Below, piece after piece: positions 8,908-17,744 of a stretch of 30,800 nt of DNA. This stretch comes from an uncultured Lachnospiraceae bacterium (GTDB taxonomy: Bacteria > Bacillota > Clostridia > Lachnospirales > Lachnospiraceae). The stretch spans positions 1 to 30,800 of the forward strand of contig CAOKHR010000002.1 in the NCBI GenBank assembly GCA_948468325.1, written 5' to 3'. Below the pieces are notes generated by a model. The model did not search any database, was not told the origin of the DNA, and was given only the letters and a program-made list of their open reading frames with translations. The translations under genes were made by a program, and so were the position numbers. Every line of letters starts with the position of its first letter. The stretch's first letter is position 1.

Positions 8908-9753
8908 ATGATTCGTACAATAAATGTAAATATAGTAACAGAAACAATCAAGGATATGTGTATAGAATCTAATTATCATCTTTCTAAAGATATGGATCAG
9001 GCATTAAAAAAGGCTGCAGATACAGAAGAGTCTGTTCTTGGCAAAAAAATATTAGACCAGCTTCAGGAAAATTTAAAAATTGCCGATGAAGATAAAATTC
9101 CGATTTGTCAGGATACGGGAATGGCAGTTATTTTTATGGAAATCGGACAGGATGTTCATTTTGAAGGCGGAAATCTGGAAGATTCTATTAATGAGGGAGT
9201 AAGGCGGGGATATACAGAAGGCTATCTTCGAAAGTCCGTAGTAAATGATCCGCTCTTGCGGGAAAATACAAAAGACAATACTCCTGCAATCATTCATTAT
9301 ACGATTGTGGCGGGAGATAAAGTAAAAATTACATTTGCACCAAAAGGATTTGGAAGTGAAAATATGAGCCGCGTATTTATGTTAAAACCGGCAGACGGAG
9401 AAGAAGGCATTAAAAATGCCATTTTAACGGCAGTTTCGGATGCAGGCCCAAATGCGTGCCCGCCGATGGTAGTTGGCGTCGGAATTGGCGGTGATTTTGA
9501 AAAATCGGCAATTATGGCAAAGCAGGCTTTAACCAGAAATGCAGATGAGTATTCCAAACTTCCCCATATCAGAAAAATGGAAAAAGAAGTACTTGAAAAA
9601 ATTAATGCGTTTGGAATCGGGCCGGCAGGACTTTCCGGCAGTACGACAGCTCTTGCCGTAAATATTAATACGTATCCAACCCATATTGCAGGACTTCCGG
9701 TAGCAGTCAATATCTGTTGTCATGTAAATCGTCATACAGTAAGAATTTTGTAG
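8908..9753 (+). CDS. fumA: Class I fumarate hydratase, alpha subunit
   Basis: This is the alpha subunit of the oxygen-sensitive, [4Fe-4S]-dependent fumarase that interconverts fumarate and L-malate. The 281-residue protein has the three cluster-binding cysteines expected for the family: Cys67 in PICQDTGM, Cys184 in NACPPM and Cys270 or Cys271 in NICCH. The GLSGSTTALAV segment is also typical. The start at 8908 follows AGAGGA at 8895-8900. A longer in-frame start at 8827 lies in the terminator hairpin and is rejected. The beta subunit gene starts 12 bases downstream. L(+)-tartrate dehydratase is a close relative with the same two-subunit layout and cannot be fully excluded from sequence alone. 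The gene symbol is by family. Confidence 0.9.
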   Translation: MIRTINVNIVTETIKDMCIESNYHLSKDMDQALKKAADTEESVLGKKILDQLQENLKIADEDKIPICQDTGMAVIFMEIGQDVHFEGGNLEDSINEGVRRGYTEGYLRKSVVNDPLLRENTKDNTPAIIHYTIVAGDKVKITFAPKGFGSENMSRVFMLKPADGEEGIKNAILTAVSDAGPNACPPMVVGVGIGGDFEKSAIMAKQALTRNADEYSKLPHIRKMEKEVLEKINAFGIGPAGLSGSTTALAVNINTYPTHIAGLPVAVNICCHVNRHTVRIL

Positions 9754-9764
9754 AGGAGATTTTT

Positions 9765-10295
9765 ATGGATAAATATATTAATACACCGATTACGGAAGAA
9801 GTAACCGCAGATTTGAAATACGGCGATTATGTTTATATTACGGGAACAATTTATGTAGCAAGAGATGCGGCGCATAAAAGAATGACAGAAGCATTGGAAA
9901 AAGGAGAAGAACTGCCGATTCCCATAAAAGATGCTACAATTTATTATATGGGCCCTTCACCGGCCAGAGAGGGAAAAGTTATAGGTTCCGCAGGCCCTAC
10001 TACGGCAGGACGTATGGACAAATATGCACCGGTACTCCTTGATCTGGGGCAGAAAGCAATGATTGGAAAAGGAAAACGAAATAAAGAAGTAATAGATGCG
10101 ATTATCAGAAATAAGGCTGTATATTTTGCAGCTGTCGGCGGAGCAGGGGCACTTTTATCCAAATGTATAACAAAATCTAAAATCATATGTTATGAAGATT
10201 TGGGGGCAGAAGCAGTTCTTGAAATTGAAGTTCTGAATTTTCCTGCGATTGTAGTGATTGACAGGGATGGAAACAACCTCTATGATATGGTATAA
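9765..10295 (+). CDS. fumB: Class I fumarate hydratase, beta subunit
   Basis: The 176-residue product matches the beta (C-terminal) half of class I fumarases. In two-subunit enzymes it pairs with the alpha subunit to complete the active site. Recognisable segments are the opening TEEVTADLKYGDYVYITG, YYMGPSPA, GSAGPTTAGRMD and AVGGAGALLSK. The start at 9765 follows GAGGAG at 9753-9758. An upstream in-frame ATG at 9717 overlaps the alpha gene and is not used. Adjacent alpha and beta genes with 11 bases between them support one transcript and a heteromeric enzyme. Confidence 0.92.
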   Translation: MDKYINTPITEEVTADLKYGDYVYITGTIYVARDAAHKRMTEALEKGEELPIPIKDATIYYMGPSPAREGKVIGSAGPTTAGRMDKYAPVLLDLGQKAMIGKGKRNKEVIDAIIRNKAVYFAAVGGAGALLSKCITKSKIICYEDLGAEAVLEIEVLNFPAIVVIDRDGNNLYDMV

Positions 10296-10337
10296 TATTC
10301 GGATAAATGAGAGGTATTATTACAGGAGGCAGTATAA

Positions 10338-12500
10338 GTGAAAATTATTAAAAGATCTGGTGAAGAAGTTGGGTTTGATATTACAAAAATCATTGCAGCT
10401 GTTCACAAGGCAAATAAAGAAGTAGAGTTATCAAAACGTCTGACAACGGGAAGAATACAGGCTATTGCGCAAAATGTAGAAGAAATATGCAAAAAATCAA
10501 TCCGGTCTATGAATGTGGAAGAAATTCAGGACAATGTAGAAGATCAGATTATGCAGTCAGGCGCGTATGAAGTGGCGAGAGCATATATTACGTATCGGTA
10601 CAAAAGAAAGCTTGTCCGTCAGTCAAATACAACAGATGCGCAGATTATGACGATAATTGAAAGTCAGAATGAGGAAGCAAAGCAGGAAAATTCTAATAAA
10701 AATCCTCTTTTAGCATCTACGCAGAGAGATTATATGGCCGGAGAAGTCAGCAAAGACATTACAAAACGTTTTTTACTTCCGCCGGAAGTATGGGATGCAC
10801 ATGAAAACGGAATTATTCACTTTCACGATGCAGATTATTTTGCACAGCATATCCATAACTGCTGTCTTGTGAATTTGGATGATATGCTGCAGAACGGCAC
10901 AGTAATCAGTGAGACCAGAATAGACAAACCGAATTCGTTTTCTGTTGCATGTACGGTAGCATCCCAGATCATCGCGCAGGTGGCATCCAGTCAGTACGGA
11001 GGCCAGTCTGTCAGCGCGTATCATTTATCAAAATTTGTTGCAGCAACAAGAAGCAAATTCCAAAAGGAAGTCAGAGAAGAGTTTGAACAGGCAGGAATTA
11101 AAGCAGATGAAGAACAGATCAGACAGGTTGCCGAGGAGCGTGTAAAAAAAGATATAGACAAAGGTGTACAGACGATTCAGTATCAGGTTGTTACATTGAT
11201 GACTACAAATGGACAGGCTCCGTTTATTACGTTATTTATGTATTTGGATGAAGCACCGGAGGGACAGGAAAGAGAAGATCTTGCCATGGTAATCTGTTCT
11301 GTTTTAAAACAGAGAATTCTCGGCGTGAAAAACGAAAAGGGCGTGTATATTACTCCGGCATTTCCAAAGTTAATTTATGTGCTGGATGAAGATAATATTA
11401 CCAAAGACAGTCCATACTGGGATATTACCTGTCTGGCAGCAGAATGCACGGCAAAACGTATGGTTCCTGACTATATTTCTGCAAAAGTTATGAAAGAATT
11501 AAAGCAGGGAAATGTATATACCTGTATGGGATGCCGCTCTTTCTTAACCGTATATAAAGATGAAACAGATCATTTTAAATTTTACGGAAGGTTTAATCAG
11601 GGAGTATGTACGATTAATTTAGTCGACATTGCCTGCTCTTCCAAAGGAGATTTTGATGATTTCTGGAAAATATTTGATGAACGGCTGGAATTATGTTATA
11701 AAGCCCTGATGGCAAGACATAACCGTCTGATGGGAACAAAATCAGATATTGCACCTATTTTATGGCAGTATGGAGCGCTGGCGCGTTTGAAAAAAGGAGA
11801 AACGATTGATGCGCTTTTGATGAATGGATATTCTACTATATCTTTAGGATATGCCGGGCTTTGTGAATGCGTTCATTATATGACAGGGAAAAATCACACA
11901 GATACTTCTGCAACTCCGTTTGCACTTGAAGTAATGAAGCATTTAAATGATGCCTGCGCAAAATGGAAAGAAAAAGAGCATATTGATTTTTCTGTATATG
12001 GTACGCCGCTGGAATCTACTACTTATAAATTTGCAAAAAGCCTGCAGAAGCGTTTTGGAATGATAGAGGGAGTGACGGATAAAAATTATATTACAAATTC
12101 TTATCATGTTCATGTAATAGAAGAAATCAGTGCGTTTGATAAACTGAAATTTGAAGCCCAGTTTCAGAATCTTTCACCCGGAGGAGCTATTAGCTATATA
12201 GAAGTTCCGGATATGCAGGAAAATATTCCGGCAGTACTTTCGGTCATGCAGTATATTTATGAAAATATTATGTATGCCGAATTAAATACAAAAAGTGATT
12301 ACTGCAGTAACTGTGGATACAACGGAGAAATTCAGATTATTACAGATGAGCATGGAAAGCTTGCATGGGAATGCCCGAATTGTAAAAACAGAGATGAGAA
12401 TACAATGAGTGTGGCCAGACGTACTTGCGGATATATCGGAACACAGTTTTGGAATCAGGGAAGAACGCAGGAAATAAAGGAGCGTGTACTCCATCTTTAA
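10338..12500 (+). CDS. nrdD: Anaerobic (class III) ribonucleoside-triphosphate reductase
   Basis: NrdD makes deoxyribonucleotides from ribonucleoside triphosphates without oxygen, using a glycyl radical. The 720-residue protein starts at a GTG (10338) preceded by AGGAGG at 10324-10329. An N-terminal ATP-cone (about 1-90, starting KIIKRSGEEVGFD) gives allosteric control. The zinc site near the C-terminus is CSNCGYNG followed by CPNCKNR. The glycyl-radical motif RRTCGYIGTQFWNQGR lies at 694-709, with Gly698 aligning with the E. coli radical glycine by my recollection. The activating enzyme gene nrdG, often adjacent, is not found here. nrdD follows the fumarase genes after 42 bases. Confidence 0.96.
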   Translation: MKIIKRSGEEVGFDITKIIAAVHKANKEVELSKRLTTGRIQAIAQNVEEICKKSIRSMNVEEIQDNVEDQIMQSGAYEVARAYITYRYKRKLVRQSNTTDAQIMTIIESQNEEAKQENSNKNPLLASTQRDYMAGEVSKDITKRFLLPPEVWDAHENGIIHFHDADYFAQHIHNCCLVNLDDMLQNGTVISETRIDKPNSFSVACTVASQIIAQVASSQYGGQSVSAYHLSKFVAATRSKFQKEVREEFEQAGIKADEEQIRQVAEERVKKDIDKGVQTIQYQVVTLMTTNGQAPFITLFMYLDEAPEGQEREDLAMVICSVLKQRILGVKNEKGVYITPAFPKLIYVLDEDNITKDSPYWDITCLAAECTAKRMVPDYISAKVMKELKQGNVYTCMGCRSFLTVYKDETDHFKFYGRFNQGVCTINLVDIACSSKGDFDDFWKIFDERLELCYKALMARHNRLMGTKSDIAPILWQYGALARLKKGETIDALLMNGYSTISLGYAGLCECVHYMTGKNHTDTSATPFALEVMKHLNDACAKWKEKEHIDFSVYGTPLESTTYKFAKSLQKRFGMIEGVTDKNYITNSYHVHVIEEISAFDKLKFEAQFQNLSPGGAISYIEVPDMQENIPAVLSVMQYIYENIMYAELNTKSDYCSNCGYNGEIQIITDEHGKLAWECPNCKNRDENTMSVARRTCGYIGTQFWNQGRTQEIKERVLHL

Positions 12501-12554
12501 AAATGGTATCGTAGTGTTGCTTATGTATGATAGATTACATAAAATGGAGGAGCC

Positions 12555-14603
12555 ATGAAACAGAATTTAAAAATGAAAGGCAGGATGCGCAATATTATTT
12601 ATCTGCCGTTATACTTTGCAATTGTTCTTCTGCCTGTCAATATATTAATCTATTTTGAAAATCAAAGAGCAGGAGCGATATTGACAGGGTTTTTAGTTTT
12701 ATATTTTATTTATGCATTGATTTCATATTTTCGAAACCGGCCGGTCATAGAAAAAGAAATGCTCCGGCTTGTTGCGCAATATGCAACAGTTCAAAAACAG
12801 CTTTTGGCTGATTTTAAAGTACCTTATGCGCTGTTAGACATGAACGGAAAAATCTTGTGGGTTAATAAACAGTTTTCGAAGATTACAGGAGTCGGAGAAG
12901 GGTATCAGAAGACAATTTTCAGTATTTTTCCCATGATTTCCAAGGAAAGCCTTCAAAAAAGCGAAAAGGAAGCCAGTTTTCTTATAAAATGGGAAGATAA
13001 AATGTTCAGGGGTGAAGCAAACCATATTTATTTTAATATCCATAATCAGGAAAACAATCTTGTTGAATTAAAAGATGAAGAGCAGAACTTAATTTCCTTT
13101 TATTTATTTGATGAGACAGAATTAAATCAGTATATTAAAGCGTATCATGAAGAAAAGCTTGTCGCATCTTTAGTATATATTGACAATTATGATGAAGCAT
13201 TAGACAGTATTGAAGATGTGAAGCGCTCGCTTCTGGCAGCTTTAATAGACCGTAAAGTAAATGAATATTTTGCAAAAGTAGATGCCCTTGTCAGAAAAAC
13301 AGAAAAAGATAAGTATTTTGTCGTGTTCAAGTATAAATATTTAAATATATTGGAAAAGGATAAATTCAGCCTGATTGAAGATGTCAAAAATGTCAAAGTC
13401 GGTAATGAGATGGCAGTTACATTGAGTATTGGCGTCGGTATTCAGGGTGATAATTATAATAAGAATTATGAATATGCCCGTATGTCAATTGATCTGGCTC
13501 TGGGCCGCGGCGGTGACCAGGTAGTTGTCCGAAAAGATGAAGAAATTTTCTATTATGGAGGCAAATCCCAGACAGTAGAAAAAAATACCAGGGTCAAGGC
13601 AAGAATTAAAGCCCATGCATTGCGTGAAACATTACAGAGCCGTGAAAATGTCATTATTATGGGACACAATATCAGTGATGTAGATTCTTTCGGTGCGGCA
13701 ATCGGTATCTACTGCGCAGCAAAAGTTCTCAATAAAAAAGCACAGATTGTTTTAAATGAAGTGACATCATCCCTGCGGCCGTTAAAAGAATGTTTTTCTC
13801 CGGAAAAAGGTTATCCGGAGGATTTGTTTATTAACAGCGAACGGGCAATGGAGATTATCAACAGGAATACGCTTGTTATGGTTGTAGATACTAACAGGCC
13901 AAATTATACAGAATGCCCACAGCTTTTGGAGCGAGGAAATGCAGTTGTCGTATTTGACCACCACAGGCAGGGAAATGAAGTAATACAGAATCCGATTTTA
14001 TCTTATATTGAGCCTTATGCATCATCTACATGCGAAATGATTGCAGAAGTGCTGCAGTATTTTCAGGAGAAAATTAAATTGGAAGCCAGTGAAGCTGACT
14101 GTATTTATGCAGGTATTTTAATTGATACCAATAATTTTATGACAAAAACAGGTGTCCGTACGTTTGAAGCCGCAGCTTATCTGCGGCGCTGCGGCGCCGA
14201 AGTCACAAGAGTCCGCAAGCTTTTAAGAAACGACATGAATTCTTATAAGGCAAGAGCAGAAGTAGTCCGTCATGCGGAAGTATATAAAGGTGCATTCGCT
14301 ATTTCTGTCTGTCCCGGAAAGATGGAAAGTCCTACAATCGTAGGTGCACAGGCAGCAGATGAACTGCTTAATATTATCGGTATTAAAGCATCTTTTGTAC
14401 TGACAGAATATCAGGGTAAGATTTTTATCAGTTCCAGATCGATTGATGAGATTAACGTGCAGCTTATTATGGAACGCCTTGGCGGAGGCGGGCATCTGAA
14501 TGTAGCCGGCGCCCAGCTTTCAAATTGTACTCTGCCGGAAGCTAAACGGTCATTACAGGCTACAATTGATAAAATGCTTGAAGAAGGAGAAATAGAAATA
14601 TGA
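12555..14603 (+). CDS. gdpP: GdpP-type cyclic-di-AMP phosphodiesterase (DHH family)
   Basis: GdpP (YybT) is a membrane phosphodiesterase that hydrolyses the second messenger c-di-AMP, which governs potassium, osmolytes and wall stress. The 682-residue protein shows the whole architecture: two membrane helices (about 13-33 and 40-58), a PAS-like region (about 80-170), a degenerate GGDEF domain (about 195-330, with GRGGDQ in place of GGDEF), and a DHH-DHHA1 unit. Metal-site residues visible are His371, Asp375 and Asp377 in GHNISDVDS, Asp445, DHH at 468-470 and Asp524. GGGGHLNVAGAQ marks the DHHA1 end. GGAGG lies at 12546-12550. The stop overlaps the rplI start (ATGA), and the order gdpP-rplI-dnaB is conserved in Firmicutes. 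Confidence 0.95.
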   Translation: MKQNLKMKGRMRNIIYLPLYFAIVLLPVNILIYFENQRAGAILTGFLVLYFIYALISYFRNRPVIEKEMLRLVAQYATVQKQLLADFKVPYALLDMNGKILWVNKQFSKITGVGEGYQKTIFSIFPMISKESLQKSEKEASFLIKWEDKMFRGEANHIYFNIHNQENNLVELKDEEQNLISFYLFDETELNQYIKAYHEEKLVASLVYIDNYDEALDSIEDVKRSLLAALIDRKVNEYFAKVDALVRKTEKDKYFVVFKYKYLNILEKDKFSLIEDVKNVKVGNEMAVTLSIGVGIQGDNYNKNYEYARMSIDLALGRGGDQVVVRKDEEIFYYGGKSQTVEKNTRVKARIKAHALRETLQSRENVIIMGHNISDVDSFGAAIGIYCAAKVLNKKAQIVLNEVTSSLRPLKECFSPEKGYPEDLFINSERAMEIINRNTLVMVVDTNRPNYTECPQLLERGNAVVVFDHHRQGNEVIQNPILSYIEPYASSTCEMIAEVLQYFQEKIKLEASEADCIYAGILIDTNNFMTKTGVRTFEAAAYLRRCGAEVTRVRKLLRNDMNSYKARAEVVRHAEVYKGAFAISVCPGKMESPTIVGAQAADELLNIIGIKASFVLTEYQGKIFISSRSIDEINVQLIMERLGGGGHLNVAGAQLSNCTLPEAKRSLQATIDKMLEEGEIEI

Positions 14604-15046
14604 AAGTAATTTTATTATCTGATGTAAAATCATTAGGAAAAAAAGGTGAAATTGTAAATGTAAGTGACGCATATGCAAGAAATGTCCTTATAGCAAAAAA
14701 GCTTGGTGTAGAAGCAAATAATAAAAATTTAAATGATTTAAAGCTTCAGAACAGGCATAAAGAAAGAGTTGAGGAAGAAAATTTAAAAGCTGCCACAGAG
14801 TTGGCAAAAAAATTAGAAGATTTAAAGGTGGAAGTAAAAATCAAAACAGGAGAGGGAGGCAGAACATTTGGTTCCGTCTCTACAAAAGAAATTTCCGCAG
14901 CAGCAAAGGAGCAATTGGATCTTGATATAGATAAGAAAAAAATGCAGCTGTCAGAACCAATTAAAAGCCTTGGAATGTATGAGGTACCTGTCCGGCTGCA
15001 TGCTAAAGTAACAGGAATTTTAAGAGTACATGTCAACGCGGAATAA
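14600..15046 (+). CDS. rplI: 50S ribosomal protein L9
   Basis: The 148-residue product begins MKVILLSDVKSLGKKGEIV and includes DAYARNVLI, the L9 N-terminal domain. A long connecting helix follows (about 45-75), then the C-terminal domain with TGEGGRTFGSVSTKEI. L9 binds 23S rRNA domain V near the L1 stalk and affects reading-frame fidelity. The gene overlaps the gdpP stop by four bases and precedes dnaB by 17 bases, suggesting one operon. Confidence 0.97.
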   Translation: MKVILLSDVKSLGKKGEIVNVSDAYARNVLIAKKLGVEANNKNLNDLKLQNRHKERVEEENLKAATELAKKLEDLKVEVKIKTGEGGRTFGSVSTKEISAAAKEQLDLDIDKKKMQLSEPIKSLGMYEVPVRLHAKVTGILRVHVNAE

Positions 15047-15063
15047 GAATTGAGGAAAACTTC

Positions 15064-16392
15064 ATGGAAGAAGCTCTGATAAAACGGATTATGCCCAATA
15101 GTTTAGAAGCAGAAAAATCTGTGACTGGCTCAATGATCATGGATAAAGAGGCGATTGTAATTGCATCTGAGATGCTTTTGCAGGAAGATTTTTATTACAA
15201 TCAGTATGGACTCTTATTTCAGGCAATGTCAGAATTATATAATGACGGAGAACCGGTAGACCTTGTTACCCTGCAGGATAAATTAAAAGCAATGAATGTT
15301 CCGGCAGAAATCAGCAGTCTTGAATTTGTAAGGGATCTGGTTACTTCCGTTCCTACTTCTGCAAACGTGAAATATTATGCGCAGATAGTAAAAGACAAAT
15401 CTATTCTCCGCCGTTTGATTAAAGTAACAGAAGAAATAGAAAACAGATGTTATGCGGGACAGGGTGAAGTAGAGGATATTCTTGCCGATACCGAAAAAAA
15501 TATATTTCATTTACTGCAGAACAGAGGCGGAGGGGATTTTGTTCCGATTAAAGAAGTTGTCTTGAATGTTTTGGAAAAAATTGAACTGGCATCAAAGACA
15601 CAGGGAAATGTTACAGGAATACCGACAGGATTTGTAGATCTGGATTATAAAACATCAGGGCTTCAGCCTTCGGATTTTATTTTGATTGCTGCAAGGCCTT
15701 CTATGGGAAAAACAGCGCTTGTTTTAAATATTGCGCAATATGTCGCTTTTCATGAAAATATGTCAATAGCTGTTTTCAGCCTTGAGATGTCCAAAGAACA
15801 GCTTGTAAATCGTTTGTTTTCTCTGGAGTCAAGAGTAGATGCACAAGTGCTTCGTTCCGGCAATCTGAATGATTCGGAATGGGAAAAATTAATCGAAGGA
15901 GCAGGCGTAATCGGAAATTCAAATCTGATTATTGATGATACGCCTGGAATTTCCATATCAGAATTAAGAAGTAAATGCAGAAAATATAAATTAGAGCAGG
16001 ATTTAAAATTAGTCATTATTGATTATTTACAGCTTATGTCGGGAAATGGAAGAAATGATTCCAGGCAGCAGGAGATTTCTGAAATATCAAGATCATTAAA
16101 AGGGCTTGCAAGAGAATTAAATGTACCGGTAATTGCATTATCTCAGTTAAGCCGTGCCGTAGAGCAGCGACCGGATCACAGGCCCATGCTGTCGGATCTA
16201 AGAGAATCGGGAGCAATTGAGCAGGATGCAGATGTAGTTATGTTTATTTATCGTGATGATTATTATAATAAAGATTCAGATATGAAAAATATTGCTGAAA
16301 TTAATATAGCTAAGCAGAGAAACGGTCCGATTGGTACAGTAAATTTAGTATGGCTTCCCCAATATACAAAATTTGCGAATATGGAAAAATAA
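15064..16392 (+). CDS. dnaB: Replicative DNA helicase DnaB (DnaC in Bacillus naming)
   Basis: This is the hexameric 5'-3' helicase of the replication fork. The 442-residue protein has an N-terminal primase-contact domain (about 10-110), a linker, and a RecA-like motor. The Walker A motif is ARPSMGKT at 210-217 and the Walker B segment is LKLVIIDYLQLM. SQLSRAVEQR and LRESGAIEQDAD are the later helicase motifs. No intein or insertion is seen. GAGGAAAA at 15051-15058 serves as a modest ribosome binding site. It ends the gdpP-rplI-dnaB set. Confidence 0.97.
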   Translation: MEEALIKRIMPNSLEAEKSVTGSMIMDKEAIVIASEMLLQEDFYYNQYGLLFQAMSELYNDGEPVDLVTLQDKLKAMNVPAEISSLEFVRDLVTSVPTSANVKYYAQIVKDKSILRRLIKVTEEIENRCYAGQGEVEDILADTEKNIFHLLQNRGGGDFVPIKEVVLNVLEKIELASKTQGNVTGIPTGFVDLDYKTSGLQPSDFILIAARPSMGKTALVLNIAQYVAFHENMSIAVFSLEMSKEQLVNRLFSLESRVDAQVLRSGNLNDSEWEKLIEGAGVIGNSNLIIDDTPGISISELRSKCRKYKLEQDLKLVIIDYLQLMSGNGRNDSRQQEISEISRSLKGLARELNVPVIALSQLSRAVEQRPDHRPMLSDLRESGAIEQDADVVMFIYRDDYYNKDSDMKNIAEINIAKQRNGPIGTVNLVWLPQYTKFANMEK

Positions 16393-16421
16393 TGATGTCG
16401 AATCTTCACGACCAAAATTCA

Positions 16422-16450
16422 TTGCGAATTGTTCTATTCTCTTCTATAAT
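16422..16450 (+). promoter_or_regulatory. Promoter for the MerR-type regulator gene
   Basis: TTGCGA (16422-16427) and a perfect TATAAT (16445-16450) are separated by 17 bases, 26 bases before the TTG start. This is one of the best sigma-A-like matches in the window and indicates that the regulator is transcribed separately from dnaB. Confidence 0.7.
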
Positions 16451-16476
16451 GAATATAGAGGAAGGAGGCAGTTCAT

Positions 16477-17085
16477 TTGGACAAGCTACGTTATATGATT
16501 TCAGATGCCGCAGGTCTTGTAAATGTTGAGGCACATGTATTGCGTTACTGGGAAGAGGAATTAGAACTTGAAATTCCCCGTAATGAAATGGGACATCGTT
16601 ATTATACCAAAGAGAACATACAGCAATTCCTTAAGATAAAAGAATTAAAAGAACAGGGATACCAGTTAAAGGCAATCAAAATGGTAATTCACAATGGAAA
16701 AAATCCGGAAGAAGCCGCCGCTTTGACAATTCCTGCACTGGCAGAAAAAAATACCACAGCTAATCCATCCGTTAACTCAAATAGATCTGTCAGTTATTCA
16801 TCTGCAGAAGAGAAAATGGAACAGTTTCGCATATTAATGAGTGGAATTGTAAAGGAGGCTATGGTGGAGAATAACCAGGCTCTCAGTAAAGAAGTAGGTG
16901 AAAGTGTCGGTGACCGTGTTTTAAAAGAAATGAATTATCTGATGCGGGAACAGGACGAGCAGGAAGAAGAACGTTATCGCAAGTTAGATGCGGCGATTCG
17001 GGATTTAAATGTAAAAAAGATAAAAAACAGTGCAAAGAAGAAAGAACCAAGGCGTTTATTTGCAAAAAAAGAAATTACTACATAA
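16477..17085 (+). CDS. MerR-type helix-turn-helix protein with coiled-coil tail
   Basis: The first 70 residues form a MerR-type winged helix-turn-helix: YMISDAAGLVNVEAHVLRYWE, then GHRYYTKENIQQFLKIKELKEQGYQLKAIK. After a Ser/Asn-rich linker (about 85-115) comes a charged, probably coiled-coil region (about 115-180) and a very basic tail ending KKEPRRLFAKKE. There is no visible ligand-binding domain. This resembles the RacA-like or phage-type MerR proteins that bind DNA as structural or anchoring factors; exact function is unknown. Translation probably starts at TTG 16477, because AAGGAGG lies at 16463-16469 with a seven-base gap and no ATG fits as well. Confidence 0.75.
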   Translation: MDKLRYMISDAAGLVNVEAHVLRYWEEELELEIPRNEMGHRYYTKENIQQFLKIKELKEQGYQLKAIKMVIHNGKNPEEAAALTIPALAEKNTTANPSVNSNRSVSYSSAEEKMEQFRILMSGIVKEAMVENNQALSKEVGESVGDRVLKEMNYLMREQDEQEEERYRKLDAAIRDLNVKKIKNSAKKKEPRRLFAKKEITT

Positions 17086-17095
17086 GAGACAATAT

Positions 17096-17133
17096 GAAAC
17101 CCCCGGAAAGTACGCTCCCGGGGGTTTCTTTTG
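17096..17133. terminator. Bidirectional terminator between the MerR-type gene and ferredoxin
   Basis: GAAACCCCCGG (17096-17106) pairs perfectly with CCGGGGGTTTC (17118-17128) around an 11-base loop, followed by TTTT. It lies between two converging genes and probably serves both. Confidence 0.85.
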
Positions 17134-17140
17134 ATTTTGA

Positions 17141-17311
17141 TCAGCCCTGCTCAATTGCTCCCGTAGGACAGGCACCAGCACAAGTACCGCAGTCTACACA
17201 GGAATCTGCATTGATTTCGTATTTTCCGTCACCAGCAGAGATAGCCCCTACCGGGCATTCTCCTTCGCAGGTTCCACAGCTGACACAAGAATCTGTAATA
17301 ACGTATGCCAT
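17141..17311 (-). CDS. 2[4Fe-4S] ferredoxin, clostridial type
   Basis: The minus strand encodes a 56-residue ferredoxin starting MAYVITDSCVSCGTCEGECP. It has two CxxCxxCxxxCP motifs: Cys9, Cys12, Cys15, Cys19 and Cys38, Cys41, Cys44, Cys48. The two halves are near-repeats, as in classic clostridial ferredoxins that shuttle low-potential electrons. AGGAGG (17324-17319) lies eight bases before the ATG. A plus-strand open frame covers the same bases but has no family features. It is divergent from the DUF1858 gene and has its own promoter. Confidence 0.93.
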   Translation of the reverse strand: MAYVITDSCVSCGTCEGECPVGAISAGDGKYEINADSCVDCGTCAGACPTGAIEQG

Positions 17312-17362
17312 TGGTAAATCCTCCTTATGTATTTCAAATATTAAGCCTGTAGCTTAAGAAAT

Positions 17363-17391
17363 ATTTTAATACAAAAAAAAAGTGAATACAA
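17363..17391 (-). promoter_or_regulatory. Promoter for ferredoxin
   Basis: On the minus strand TTGTAT (17391-17386) is 17 bases from TAAAAT (17368-17363). The leader contains a small TTAAGC/GCTTAA inverted repeat (17341-17357). Confidence 0.5.
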
Positions 17392-17431
17392 GTACCAGGG
17401 AGGTTTTTTTCAAAGAACATATGATAAACAA

Positions 17432-17460
17432 TTGCATTAAAAAGAAAATGGTATTATAAT
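17432..17460 (+). promoter_or_regulatory. Promoter for the DUF1858 gene
   Basis: TTGCAT (17432-17437) and TATAAT (17455-17460) are separated by 17 bases, 39 bases before the start codon. It is divergent from the ferredoxin promoter. Confidence 0.65.
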
Positions 17461-17499
17461 AACCAAGTCAGGGAATGATATTTTAAAGGAGGTATATAG

Positions 17500-17709
17500 A
17501 TGACTCAGGTAACAAAATCTACAATGATCGGCGAATTGCTTCAGATTGATGCAAACATTGCACCTGTTCTTTTAAATATAGGAATGCATTGTCTTGGCTG
17601 TCCGTCTTCCCAGATGGAAACGATTGAAGAGGCAGCTATGGTGCATGGAATTGAGCCGGATGCTCTTGTAAAGGAGATTAATGACTTTTTAGAAAAAGAT
17701 CTTGCATAA
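17500..17709 (+). CDS. DUF1858 domain protein (hybrid-cluster-associated redox type)
   Basis: The 69-residue product fits the DUF1858 family: TKSTMIGELLQIDANIAPVL, then a conserved HCLGCP motif and a helical end. The CxxC pair (Cys30 and Cys33 in MHCLGCPSSQ) gives the family its annotation as a disulfide-redox domain often found beside hybrid-cluster (prismane) proteins. No prismane gene is present here. AAAGGAGG at 17486-17493 precedes the ATG. Gene function is not experimentally established for the family. Its neighbour across the divergent promoter region is a ferredoxin, which suggests but does not prove a redox role. Confidence 0.82.
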   Translation: MTQVTKSTMIGELLQIDANIAPVLLNIGMHCLGCPSSQMETIEEAAMVHGIEPDALVKEINDFLEKDLA

Positions 17710-17744
17710 AAATAAAAGAGTTCAAATGAACTCTTTTATTTTTT
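17709..17744. terminator. Bidirectional terminator between the DUF1858 gene and mecA
   Basis: AAAATAAAAGAGTTCA (17709-17724) is complementary to TGAACTCTTTTATTTT (17727-17742). The realistic hairpin is GAGTTC-AAAT-GAACTC with A-rich and T-rich flanks on both sides. It separates two converging genes and directly abuts the mecA stop. Confidence 0.85.

Noticed and set aside
12517..12545. Promoter-like TTGCTT-N17-TAAAAT before gdpP
   Set aside because: A transcript from here would start after the ribosome binding site at 12546-12550, so it is unlikely to drive gdpP.
17094..17357. Plus-strand frame of 87 codons opposite the ferredoxin
   Set aside because: It is a shadow of the ferredoxin gene on the minus strand, starts inside a terminator hairpin and has no family features.
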